A stretch of 64,000 nt of DNA from positions 372,001-436,000 of the forward strand of contig NZ_QXFN01000002.1 of the NCBI RefSeq assembly GCF_004886325.1. Direction: 5' to 3'. Below the pieces are notes generated by a model. The model saw nothing but the letters and a program-made list of their open reading frames with translations. It was not told where the DNA came from and made no database searches. Positions 16,113 to 23,294 of the stretch are shown here, in pieces. The stretch comes from Cellulomonas telluris (GTDB lineage Bacteria > Actinomycetota > Actinomycetes > Actinomycetales > Cellulomonadaceae). The position numbers were made by a program, and so were the translations under genes. Position 1 is the stretch's first letter; every line of letters begins with the position of its first letter.

Positions 16113-17362
16113 GCACCACCAGCGACCTGACCCGTCCCGCGACCGTGGTGGTCGACGCGTTCTCGACGGGTGCGACCCTGGCCCGACGCGCGGCGCGCCA
16201 CCACCGGGTCGTGCACGTGCGCTCGCGCGCGGGCCTGCCGGCGACGTTCGCGGCGAGCCTGCCGACGGAGGTGCTCGCCGAGGACCACGACTACACGGCC
16301 GACGCCGAGCAGGTCGTCCGGCGGCTGCGGGACGTCGCGCCCGTCGCCGTGGTGTGCGCGAGCGAGTTCGGCGTGGAGGCCGCCGACGACCTGGCGGACC
16401 GGCTGGGGCTGCGCGGCAACGACCCGGCACTCTCCCGGGCCCGCCGCGACAAGGGCGCGATGATGGACGTCCTGGCGGCGGCGGGGGTCCGCACCGCGCG
16501 CCAGCTGCGCAGCGACGACCCCGAGCGGGCCGCGGCGTGGCAGGACGCGCAGGGGCTGGGCCGCGTCGTCGTGAAGCCGGTCGACAGCGCGGGCTCGGAC
16601 GACGTGTACGTCTGCACGACCGCGCAGGAGGTGCGCGCGGCGGTCGCGCGGACGCTCGGCAAGACGAACATCATGCTGCGCGCCAACACCAGCGTGCTGG
16701 TGCAGGAGTTCCTCGACGGGCGCGAGCTGGTCGTCAACACGGTGAGCCGCGACGGCCGGCACTGGGTCACGGACGCGTGGGCCAGCACCAAGACCGCTGT
16801 GCCGGGCGGGCGCACCGTGTACGCGTACGAGGACCTGCTGCCGGGCGACGACGAGCTGCTGGTCGGGTCGGTCGTCCCGTACGTCGAGTCGGTGCTCGAC
16901 GGGCTGGGTATCCGCAACGGTCCCGCCCACACCGAGCTCGTCGTGACGTCCGACGGACCCGTCCTCCTGGAGACGGGGGCCAGGATCTCGGGGCTCGCGA
17001 ACCCTGCCGCGCTCGACCTGTGCACGGGCGCGAACCAGGTCGACCTCACGCTCGACTGCTTCCTCGGCGACGGCGCGGCGCTCCACGGGCGGGCGACCGC
17101 GTACCGGGCCGTCCGCGCCGCACGGTGCGTGAACCTCGTGGCGCGCCGGGCGGTGCCGCTGCCGGCGGCCCGGTTCGAGGAGGCGCTGCGAGGGCTGCCC
17201 GCGTTCGAGAGCGTGCGCTGGCGCGTCGCGGACGGGTCGACCCTGCGCCCAACGGAGGACCTGAACTCCTCCCCCGGCGTGGTGTTCCTCGTGCACGAGG
17301 ACCCGCAGGAGGTCCAGCGGTCGTACGACGCGCTGGTCCGGCTCGAGGACGAGCTCCTGTGA
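16109..17362 (+). CDS. ATP-grasp ligase 2
   Basis: A 417-residue ATP-grasp enzyme. VVDAFSTGATLARRAAR opens the pre-grasp domain. GRVVVKPVDSAGSDDVYVC is the nucleotide-binding strand pair, VLVQEFLDGRELVVN follows, and VLLETGARISGLANPAAL is the metal/ATP-binding end. The arrangement is like the carnosine-synthase/BtrJ branch of amino-acid ligases. It should couple an activated carboxylate to an amine with release of ADP and phosphate. It overlaps the mutase large subunit gene and is followed by the flavin reductase. Neither substrate can be read from the sequence. Confidence 0.85.
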   Translation: MSTTSDLTRPATVVVDAFSTGATLARRAARHHRVVHVRSRAGLPATFAASLPTEVLAEDHDYTADAEQVVRRLRDVAPVAVVCASEFGVEAADDLADRLGLRGNDPALSRARRDKGAMMDVLAAAGVRTARQLRSDDPERAAAWQDAQGLGRVVVKPVDSAGSDDVYVCTTAQEVRAAVARTLGKTNIMLRANTSVLVQEFLDGRELVVNTVSRDGRHWVTDAWASTKTAVPGGRTVYAYEDLLPGDDELLVGSVVPYVESVLDGLGIRNGPAHTELVVTSDGPVLLETGARISGLANPAALDLCTGANQVDLTLDCFLGDGAALHGRATAYRAVRAARCVNLVARRAVPLPAARFEEALRGLPAFESVRWRVADGSTLRPTEDLNSSPGVVFLVHEDPQEVQRSYDALVRLEDELL

Positions 17363-17403
17363 CGGCACGTGCCGACGCCCACGCCGACTCCCCGGAGGGA
17401 CGA

Positions 17404-17907
17404 ATGCCGATCAGCGCCGAGCGCTTCCGCGAGATCTTCGGGTCGTTCCCCACGGCCGTCTCGGTCGTCACGACGCTCGACGCGGACGGTCAGCCGCGCG
17501 GCCTCACGAGCAACACGGTGTGCGCGGTCTCCGTCGACCCGCCGATGCTGCTGGTCGCGGTCGACAAGTCGTCGAACACCCTGCCCGCGATGCGTGCGTC
17601 GGCGGGCTTCGTGGTGAACGTCCTGGCGGGCGGCAACGCGGAGGTGTCGCGGATCTTCGCGCGCAAGAGCGCGGACAAGTTCGCGGACCTGGAGTGGCGC
17701 GCGTCGGAGGTCGCGGCGGGTGCGCCGATCCTCGTGGACCACGCGGTCGCCGTGGCGGAGTGCAGCACGGAGCGGGCCGTCGAGGCGGGCGACCACTGGC
17801 TGTTCCTGGGACGGGTCGACGAGGGCGCGACGTACCCGCGGCCGCCGCTGCTGCACCGGCGCGGCGTGTACGGGGAGTGGCCGCTGGTGGCGGAGGCCAC
17901 GTCGTGA
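17404..17907 (+). CDS. Flavin reductase-like protein (FMN-dependent NAD(P)H oxidoreductase)
   Basis: A 167-residue split-barrel flavoprotein. ATG at 17404 was chosen because GGAGGGA precedes it by 3-5 nt and gives the usual length; an upstream GTG at 17359 overlapping the previous stop is possible. Family segments are FPTAVSVVTTLDADGQPRG, GLTSNTVCAVS, PPMLLVAVDKSSNT and the C-terminal GDHWLFLGRV. These enzymes reduce FMN or FAD with NAD(P)H and pass it to a partner monooxygenase. The natural partner is the SsuD-like monooxygenase at the head of this cluster, forming a two-component system. Confidence 0.9.
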   Translation: MPISAERFREIFGSFPTAVSVVTTLDADGQPRGLTSNTVCAVSVDPPMLLVAVDKSSNTLPAMRASAGFVVNVLAGGNAEVSRIFARKSADKFADLEWRASEVAAGAPILVDHAVAVAECSTERAVEAGDHWLFLGRVDEGATYPRPPLLHRRGVYGEWPLVAEATS

Positions 17908-19097
17908 CGGACGACCAGACGCTCCTGATGGTGGGTGTCGGCCGCATGGGCCGCCCGTACGTCGACGCCGCTCGCCGGCTCGGCGTCCGCGTGCACGCGG
18001 TCGAGGCGGCGGAGCGGGCGGCGCTGGTCGAACCGCTCGTCGACGGCGTGACGCTCGTCGAGGGCGGCGCCGACGAGGCGTGGGCGCGTGCGGCGTGGGC
18101 CGCGGCCGCGGGGGAGCGGCCGGCGGGGGTCGTCGCGTTCAGCGAGGTCCACGTGCTGGCCGCCGCGCTGCTGCAGGACGCCCTGGCGCTGCCGGGCCCG
18201 TCGCTGCACGCCGCGACGCTGTCGCGCAACAAGGCGCTGCAGCGCGGCCGGTTCGCGGCGGTCGGCGTCCCGCAGCCCGACTTCGCGGTCGTCGACGACC
18301 CGGCGCGCCTGCGGGACTGGGCGCGCCCCCGTCTTCCCGTCGTGCTCAAGTCGCTGTCGTCCGCGGGCAGCGCGGGGGTCGAGCTCATGGCGACGGTGGA
18401 CGACCTGGACGACGCGCTCGCGCGGCGCGCCGGGGAGGGGCGGTTCGTCGTCGAGGACCGGCTCGAGGGGCCGGAGCTGAGCTGGGAGGCGGTCGTCGTC
18501 GACGGCGCGGTCGTCGTGGAGAACGTGACCGCCAAGGACACCACCGGCGCACCGCACTTCGTGGAGACCGCGCACCGGACCGGGATCGTCCTCGACCCGC
18601 CGACCGCGGGGCAGGTGGGCGCCCTCGCGCGCGGCGTGCTGGACGGTCTCGGCATGGTGACGGGACTCGTCCACCTCGAGCTCTGCCTGACGCGGTCGGG
18701 CCCGGCGGTCATCGAGGTCGCCGTGCGCACGCCGGGCGACTTCATCATGGACCTCCTGGGGCTGACCTACGGCACCGACTGGTTCGAGCTGGTCGTGCGG
18801 GCCGCGCTCGGCCGACCGCTCCCGCCGGTCCCGGTGGCGCCCGCCGCGTACGCCGCGAGCTGGTTCGCGACCCCGGAGGGGCGCGTTATCGCGGTAGACG
18901 GGGTCGAGGCCGTCGGCGCGCAGCCGCACGTCGTCGAGGTGGAGATCACCTGCCGGCCCGGGGACGTGGTCGGCCCGGTCAGGTCGTCCGGCGACCGCAG
19001 CGGGCACGTCGTGGTGTGCGCGCCGACGCCGCAGGAGCGCGACGCGGCGCTGGCCCTCGTGCGGGACACCCTCGTGATCCGGACCGAGCAGGCGTGA
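17904..19097 (+). CDS. ATP-grasp ligase 3
   Basis: A 397-residue ATP-grasp enzyme. VGVGRMGRPYVDAARRLG forms a Rossmann-like pre-grasp domain. LPVVLKSLSSAGSAGVELM is the ATP-binding part and AVIEVAVRTPGDFIMDLL the metal-binding end. VVENVTAKDTTGAPHFVETAHRTG matches the central segment of amino-acid ligases of the LdmA/BacD branch. The C-terminal 70 residues contain VEITCRPGDVVGPVRSSGDRSGHVV, the usual small lid domain. It is joined by GTGA overlaps to the reductase before it and the adenosyltransferase after it. Three such ligases in one operon imply three amide or ester bond formations, or two plus a tailoring step. Confidence 0.85.
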   Translation: MTDDQTLLMVGVGRMGRPYVDAARRLGVRVHAVEAAERAALVEPLVDGVTLVEGGADEAWARAAWAAAAGERPAGVVAFSEVHVLAAALLQDALALPGPSLHAATLSRNKALQRGRFAAVGVPQPDFAVVDDPARLRDWARPRLPVVLKSLSSAGSAGVELMATVDDLDDALARRAGEGRFVVEDRLEGPELSWEAVVVDGAVVVENVTAKDTTGAPHFVETAHRTGIVLDPPTAGQVGALARGVLDGLGMVTGLVHLELCLTRSGPAVIEVAVRTPGDFIMDLLGLTYGTDWFELVVRAALGRPLPPVPVAPAAYAASWFATPEGRVIAVDGVEAVGAQPHVVEVEITCRPGDVVGPVRSSGDRSGHVVVCAPTPQERDAALALVRDTLVIRTEQA

Positions 19098-19717
19098 CGG
19101 CGGGCGAGCGGGGCCTCGTCCGCCTCACCCGCATCCGTACCGGCACGGGGGACGACGGCAGCACGCAGCTCAGCGGGGGTGCGCGCGTGGCGAAGTCGGA
19201 CGCGCGCGTCGAGCTCCTGGGCGTGCTCGACGAGCTCAACGCCACGACCGGGGTCGCGCGCACGCTCGTGCCGGCGACCGACACGGACCTCGACGCGTGG
19301 CTCCTGTCGGTGCAGCACGACCTGTTCGACCTCGGCGCGGACGTCAGCCACCCCGACGTCGTCGGGCCCCGTGGCACGGTCGGCGACCCCCAGCTGGAGT
19401 GGCTCGACGACGTGCGGGAGCACGTCAACGCGACGCTCCCGACGCTGACGTCGTTCGTGCTGCCGGGGGGCACGGCGCTGGCGGCCCAGCTCCACGTGTG
19501 CCGGACGGTGTGCCGTCGTGCGGAGCGCCGCGTCGCCGCGCTCGTGCCGGGCCCGTCGGCGCCGCTCGCCTACCTGAACCGGCTCTCCGACCTCTTCTTC
19601 GTCCTCGCCCGCCGGTCCGCCGCGAGCGAGGAGGTGACGTGGACGCCGACCCGCCGGCGGCCCGCGCCGGCTCCCGGACCGGTCCCCGACGGACCGCCGA
19701 CCGCCGACCCGACCTGA
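19094..19717 (+). CDS. PduO-type ATP:cob(I)alamin adenosyltransferase
   Basis: A 207-residue protein of the PduO/MMAB family. RIRTGTGDDGSTQLSGG binds the ATP triphosphate, RVAKSDARVELLGVLDELNA is the conserved helix, and CRTVCRRAERRVAAL is the C-terminal signature. The enzyme transfers the adenosyl group of ATP to cob(I)alamin, making adenosylcobalamin. Its place beside a glutamate-mutase-like enzyme is telling, because that enzyme needs adenosylcobalamin and releases inactivated cofactor for repair. The C-terminal 25 residues are Pro/Arg-rich and variable. GTG overlaps the stop of ATP-grasp 3. A 33-bp gap separates it from the next gene. Confidence 0.92.
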   Translation: MTAGERGLVRLTRIRTGTGDDGSTQLSGGARVAKSDARVELLGVLDELNATTGVARTLVPATDTDLDAWLLSVQHDLFDLGADVSHPDVVGPRGTVGDPQLEWLDDVREHVNATLPTLTSFVLPGGTALAAQLHVCRTVCRRAERRVAALVPGPSAPLAYLNRLSDLFFVLARRSAASEEVTWTPTRRRPAPAPGPVPDGPPTADPT

Positions 19718-19750
19718 ACCAGCAGGACCGTTCCGCCGAGAGGACCGACC

Positions 19751-20746
19751 TTGTCGACCGCCACCGCCCCCACGCCGCTGCCGTCCCCGCGGGAGCACCT
19801 GACCTCGGACCGCACGCGTGCGGCCCTGCGGCTGCAGGGCCACTTCCTGGCCGCCGCGCGTGAGCACCTCGTCTCCGAGGGGTTCGTCGAGCTGCTGCCG
19901 ACGACGATCGGCCCGGTGACAGACCCGGGAGCCCGGGGCGCCAAGCAGGTCGACATCGACTACTACGGGCACCGGTACAAGCTCATGACGAGCGGCATCC
20001 TCTACAAGCAGGCGTCGCTGCTGACGTTCGACCGGTTGTTCCACGTCGCGCCGAACGTGCGGCTGGAGCCTCCGGAGACGGCGGTCACGCACCGCCACCT
20101 CGCCGAGTTCCACCAGCTCGACGTCGAGATCGCGGGCGGCTCGCGCGAGGACGCCCTGGGTGTCGCGGAGCGGCTCACGCAGCACTGCGTCCGCCGCGTG
20201 CTCGACGTCGCGGCGGACGACCTCGCGGCCCTCGGGCGGGACGTCGAGGAGCTCCGCTCGGTGCTCGCAGGCCCGTTCGACCGGCGCACGCACGCGGACG
20301 TCGTCGCGGACCTGCGCGCGTCCGGGCACGACCACCCGGACTCCACCGAGATCGCCTGGGACGCGGAGGAGCGGATCTCCGCCGCGGCCGCGCGGCCGTT
20401 CTTCGTCGTCGACTACCCGAAGGGCTCGCGCGGCTTCTACGACCGGGAGAGCGCGTCGTCACCCGGGGTCCTGCGCAACTTCGACCTGATCTTCCCCGGC
20501 GGCTTCGGGGAGATGATGAGCGGCAGCGAGCGGGAGTCGGACTACCGCACGCTCGTCACCCGCATCCGGGAGACCGGAGAGAACCCGGCGAAGTACGACT
20601 GGTACCTCCAGCTCGCCCGCGAGGGCCTGCCCGCCAGCGCGGGCTTCGGACTCGGGGTCGAGCGCTTCACGCGCTTCCTCGGCGGCCTGGACGCGGCGTG
20701 GCAGGCGGCGTCGTACTTCAAGCTGCCCGGTGAGCCGCGCCCGTGA
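19751..20746 (+). CDS. Free-standing AspRS/AsnRS-like catalytic domain (AS-AR-like amino acid ligase)
   Basis: A 331-residue class II aminoacyl-tRNA synthetase core without an anticodon-binding OB domain. The start is TTG at 19751 behind GAGAGGA. Motif 2 covers about 94-128, with FDRLFHVAP and HRHLAEFHQLDVE. PFFVVDYPKG and DLIFPGGFGEMMSGSE are AsxRS-specific, and motif 3 is GFGLGVERFTRFL at 298-310. Archaeal AS-AR, a paralogue of this kind, makes asparagine from aspartyl adenylate. Here it is well placed to activate 3-methylaspartate made by the mutase for amide formation. The family is clear; the substrate is inferred from neighbours. It is coupled by GTGA to the following FMN enzyme. Confidence 0.82.
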   Translation: MSTATAPTPLPSPREHLTSDRTRAALRLQGHFLAAAREHLVSEGFVELLPTTIGPVTDPGARGAKQVDIDYYGHRYKLMTSGILYKQASLLTFDRLFHVAPNVRLEPPETAVTHRHLAEFHQLDVEIAGGSREDALGVAERLTQHCVRRVLDVAADDLAALGRDVEELRSVLAGPFDRRTHADVVADLRASGHDHPDSTEIAWDAEERISAAAARPFFVVDYPKGSRGFYDRESASSPGVLRNFDLIFPGGFGEMMSGSERESDYRTLVTRIRETGENPAKYDWYLQLAREGLPASAGFGLGVERFTRFLGGLDAAWQAASYFKLPGEPRP

Positions 20747-21993
20747 GCGTCCTCACGGCGCCCGGCTTTCCCGAGGAGCTCGTGCGGGAGCGTGCGCGGA
20801 GCGGCGCGGCGGCGGCGTTCCCGGACCCCGCGGGCTACGGCGCGTCGCTGCTCGGGCACCAGGCGGCACCCGACGGGGACCCGCTCGACGCGGCTCGTCT
20901 CGTGCCGCCGGTGTTCGTCCCGGACCGTCTCGAGAAGCTGTACGACCTGGGCCGGGAGCCCACGATGGACGACGTCGAGCTCGTGACGGACGTGGGGGGA
21001 CTGCGGTCTCCCGTGCCGTTCTACGTGTCCGCGTTCGGGTCGACGGCGGCCGCCCGCGACCTCGGCCACCAGGTCGCACGGCAGGCGGGCCGGGGCGGCG
21101 TCCCCATGGTCATCGGCGAGAACGTCCTGGCGTCGACCGGGTCGGGCCGGCTGGACTCGGACCGGTTCGGCGCCCTCCTGCACCGCGTCGCCGCGTACGC
21201 GGACGTGGTGCCCGACGGCCGGGGCGGGGTCGTGGTGCAGCAGAGCACCGAGGACGCCGACGGCGAGGTCTGGAACCTCGTCTACACCGACCCGTCGGTG
21301 CAGCCGCTGCTCGCGACGGGTCGGCTGGCCTTCGAGCTGAAGGTGGGGCAGGGCGCGAAGCCGGGGCTCGGCGGCATGACGCTCGTCTCGCGTGCCGACG
21401 CCGGAGCGCTGGCGGACCGGTACCTGCTGGCGGACGTGCACGGACCGTCGTCGGACGTCGTGCTGCGCAGCAGCAGCCCGGGGACCTTCACGGCGGAGAT
21501 CCTGCGCCAGCAGGTCCGTCTCATGCGGAACAACTACCCGCGCTGCCGCGTCTGGGTGAAGCTCTCGCCCGCGCGGGACGTCGCGTCGGCGGCAGCGGTC
21601 GCCTGGGAGGCCGGCGCCGACGCGGTGACGGTGGACGGGGCCGAGGCGGGCACGGGGTGGGCACCGGGCGTCTTCCTCGCCCGCGCGGGTCTGCCGCTGG
21701 GGGAGTGTCTCGCGCGCCTGCGCCCCGGTGTCGACGACTGCCTGCTCGCGTCCGGGCGGATCTGGGAGGGGGCTCGGGCCGTGACGTGCCTGGCGCTCGG
21801 CGCGCGGGCGCTCGGGCTGGGCCGCGCCGCCCTGCTCGCGGTGGACGAGGACCCGGAGCTCGGGCTGACGCGGCTGCTGGAGTGCCTCGCGCTCGAGGTC
21901 CGGATGCTCACGAGCGCGCTCGGTCGCTACCGGGCGTCGGACCTCGCGCCCGAGGACGTCTGGCACCCGGCCGGTCTGCTCGGCAGCGGGTAG
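20743..21993 (+). CDS. GltB-like FMN-binding synthase domain without glutaminase part
   Basis: A 416-residue TIM-barrel protein related to the central FMN domain of glutamate synthase. ELKVGQGAKPGLGG matches the KXGQGAKPGXGG motif, RVWVKLSPARDVASAAAVAWEAG follows, and VDGAEAGTGWAPG corresponds to the GHDGGTGASP region. The N-terminal glutamine amidotransferase domain and the cysteine cluster of GltB are absent. It could be a stand-alone FMN-dependent aminating, oxidising or isomerising enzyme fed with ammonia by a partner. It is the last gene of the coupled run and is followed by a strong hairpin. The substrate is unknown. Confidence 0.78.
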   Translation: MSVLTAPGFPEELVRERARSGAAAAFPDPAGYGASLLGHQAAPDGDPLDAARLVPPVFVPDRLEKLYDLGREPTMDDVELVTDVGGLRSPVPFYVSAFGSTAAARDLGHQVARQAGRGGVPMVIGENVLASTGSGRLDSDRFGALLHRVAAYADVVPDGRGGVVVQQSTEDADGEVWNLVYTDPSVQPLLATGRLAFELKVGQGAKPGLGGMTLVSRADAGALADRYLLADVHGPSSDVVLRSSSPGTFTAEILRQQVRLMRNNYPRCRVWVKLSPARDVASAAAVAWEAGADAVTVDGAEAGTGWAPGVFLARAGLPLGECLARLRPGVDDCLLASGRIWEGARAVTCLALGARALGLGRAALLAVDEDPELGLTRLLECLALEVRMLTSALGRYRASDLAPEDVWHPAGLLGSG

Positions 21994-22053
21994 GCGGCGG
22001 GCGCGGGAGGGCGCACCGGGACCGAGCGCACCAGCCACCGCGGCGGACGCCGG

Positions 22054-22085
22054 GCGCGACGGGGTCGCCCGACTCCCCGTCGCGC
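22054..22085 (+). terminator. Hairpin terminator after the biosynthetic cluster
   Basis: An 11-bp perfect stem, GCGCGACGGGG paired with CCCCGTCGCGC, closes a 10-nt loop. There is no T tract, as is common in high-GC actinobacteria. It lies 60 bp after the GltB-like gene and 187 bp before oleA, and separates the two operons. The rest of the 278-bp gap shows no gene. Confidence 0.65.
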
Positions 22086-22271
22086 AGGGTGCGTCACCAG
22101 CCCTGAGGTGGCGCCCCCCGGCCGGCAGCCGCTCGTCCGCTCGGCCCGCAGACCCGTCTGCGGGAACGCGGGCCCCTTCCCTCCCGTTGCCTCGGAAGGC
22201 GCCGCCGTCCTGGTAGGTGCACGATCGAGCCGACGAGGCGCAGCCCGACGCGCGCCGTGAGAGGGGTGGGT

Positions 22272-23294
22272 GTGAAGGGCAACGCGACGTCGGTTCACCG
22301 CAACGCGGCACTGCTGTCCTTGGCGACGACGGTGGCGGAGCGCGTGACGACGTCCGCGGACATCGACCGTCGCCTCGCGCCCGTGCTGGACCGCCTGCGG
22401 CTGCCCACCGGCCTGCTCCAGCGGGTCGCCGGTGTGCACGAGCGCCGCAACTGGGCCGAGGGCCAGAGCTTCGACGCCGCCGCGGTCGCGGCGGGGGAGA
22501 AGGCGCTCGCCGAGGCGGGCGTCAACCCGGGCGACGTCGGCATGCTGATCAACACCTCGGTCACGCGCAAGCACCTCGAGCCGTCGGTGGCGGTGCGGCT
22601 GCACCACGGCATGGGCCTGCCGCCGTCGGCGGTGAACTTCGACCTCGCGAACGCCTGCCTCGGGTTCGTCAACGGGATGACGCTCGCGGCGCAGCTCATC
22701 GACGCGGGGCAGATCCGCTACGCCGTCGTCGTCGACGGCGAGGACGCCGACGAGATCCAGGACATCACGATCGACCGGCTCAACCAGCCAGGGGTGACGC
22801 GCAGGGACTTCATGCGCGAGTTCCCGAGCCTCACCCTCGGCTCCGGCGCCGTGGCCGCGGTGATCGGGCCGGCCGACGCCCACCCCGAGGGCCACCGGAT
22901 CCTGGGCGGGGTGACGCGCGCGGCGACGCAGTTCAACGAGCTGTGCGTGGGCAGCGTGAACGGGATGTTCACCGACGCGAAGGCACTGCTCAAGGGCGGG
23001 CTCGACCTGGTCATGGCCGCCTGGAAGGAGGCGAGGAAGGACTGGAGCTGGTCGGCGATGGACCGCTACGTCCTCCACCAGGTCTCCGACGTCCACACGG
23101 ACGCGATCGTGAAGGCCGCGGGCCTCGACCGCAGCCGCGTGCCGCTCACCTACCCGCGGTACGGCAACGTGGGCCCAGCCTCGATCCCCATGACCCTCGC
23201 GGAGGAGGCGCGGCACCTCGCGCCCGGCGACCGCGTGCTGCTCATGGGTGTGGGATCCGGCATCAACACGGCGATGACGGAGATCGCCTGGTGA
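22272..23294 (+). CDS. oleA: OleA, acyl-CoA head-to-head condensing thiolase
   Basis: A 340-residue KASIII-like thiolase. GTG at 22272 was chosen over in-frame GTGs at 22257 and 22266 because it gives the family start VKGNATSVHRNAALLS and is preceded by GAGAGGGG. The active-site cysteine is Cys129 in FDLANACLGFVNG. VLHQVSDVHTDAIV carries the conserved histidine, and PRYGNVGPASIPM the Asn of the catalytic set. OleA joins two fatty acyl-CoAs into a beta-keto acid, the first step to long-chain olefins. It overlaps oleBC by GTGA. Confidence 0.93.
   Translation: MKGNATSVHRNAALLSLATTVAERVTTSADIDRRLAPVLDRLRLPTGLLQRVAGVHERRNWAEGQSFDAAAVAAGEKALAEAGVNPGDVGMLINTSVTRKHLEPSVAVRLHHGMGLPPSAVNFDLANACLGFVNGMTLAAQLIDAGQIRYAVVVDGEDADEIQDITIDRLNQPGVTRRDFMREFPSLTLGSGAVAAVIGPADAHPEGHRILGGVTRAATQFNELCVGSVNGMFTDAKALLKGGLDLVMAAWKEARKDWSWSAMDRYVLHQVSDVHTDAIVKAAGLDRSRVPLTYPRYGNVGPASIPMTLAEEARHLAPGDRVLLMGVGSGINTAMTEIAW

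Noticed and set aside
17359-17403. GTG at 17359 as flavin reductase start
   Set aside because: It fits the overlapping style of the operon but adds 15 polar residues outside the family fold; ATG at 17404 has a strong ribosome binding site.
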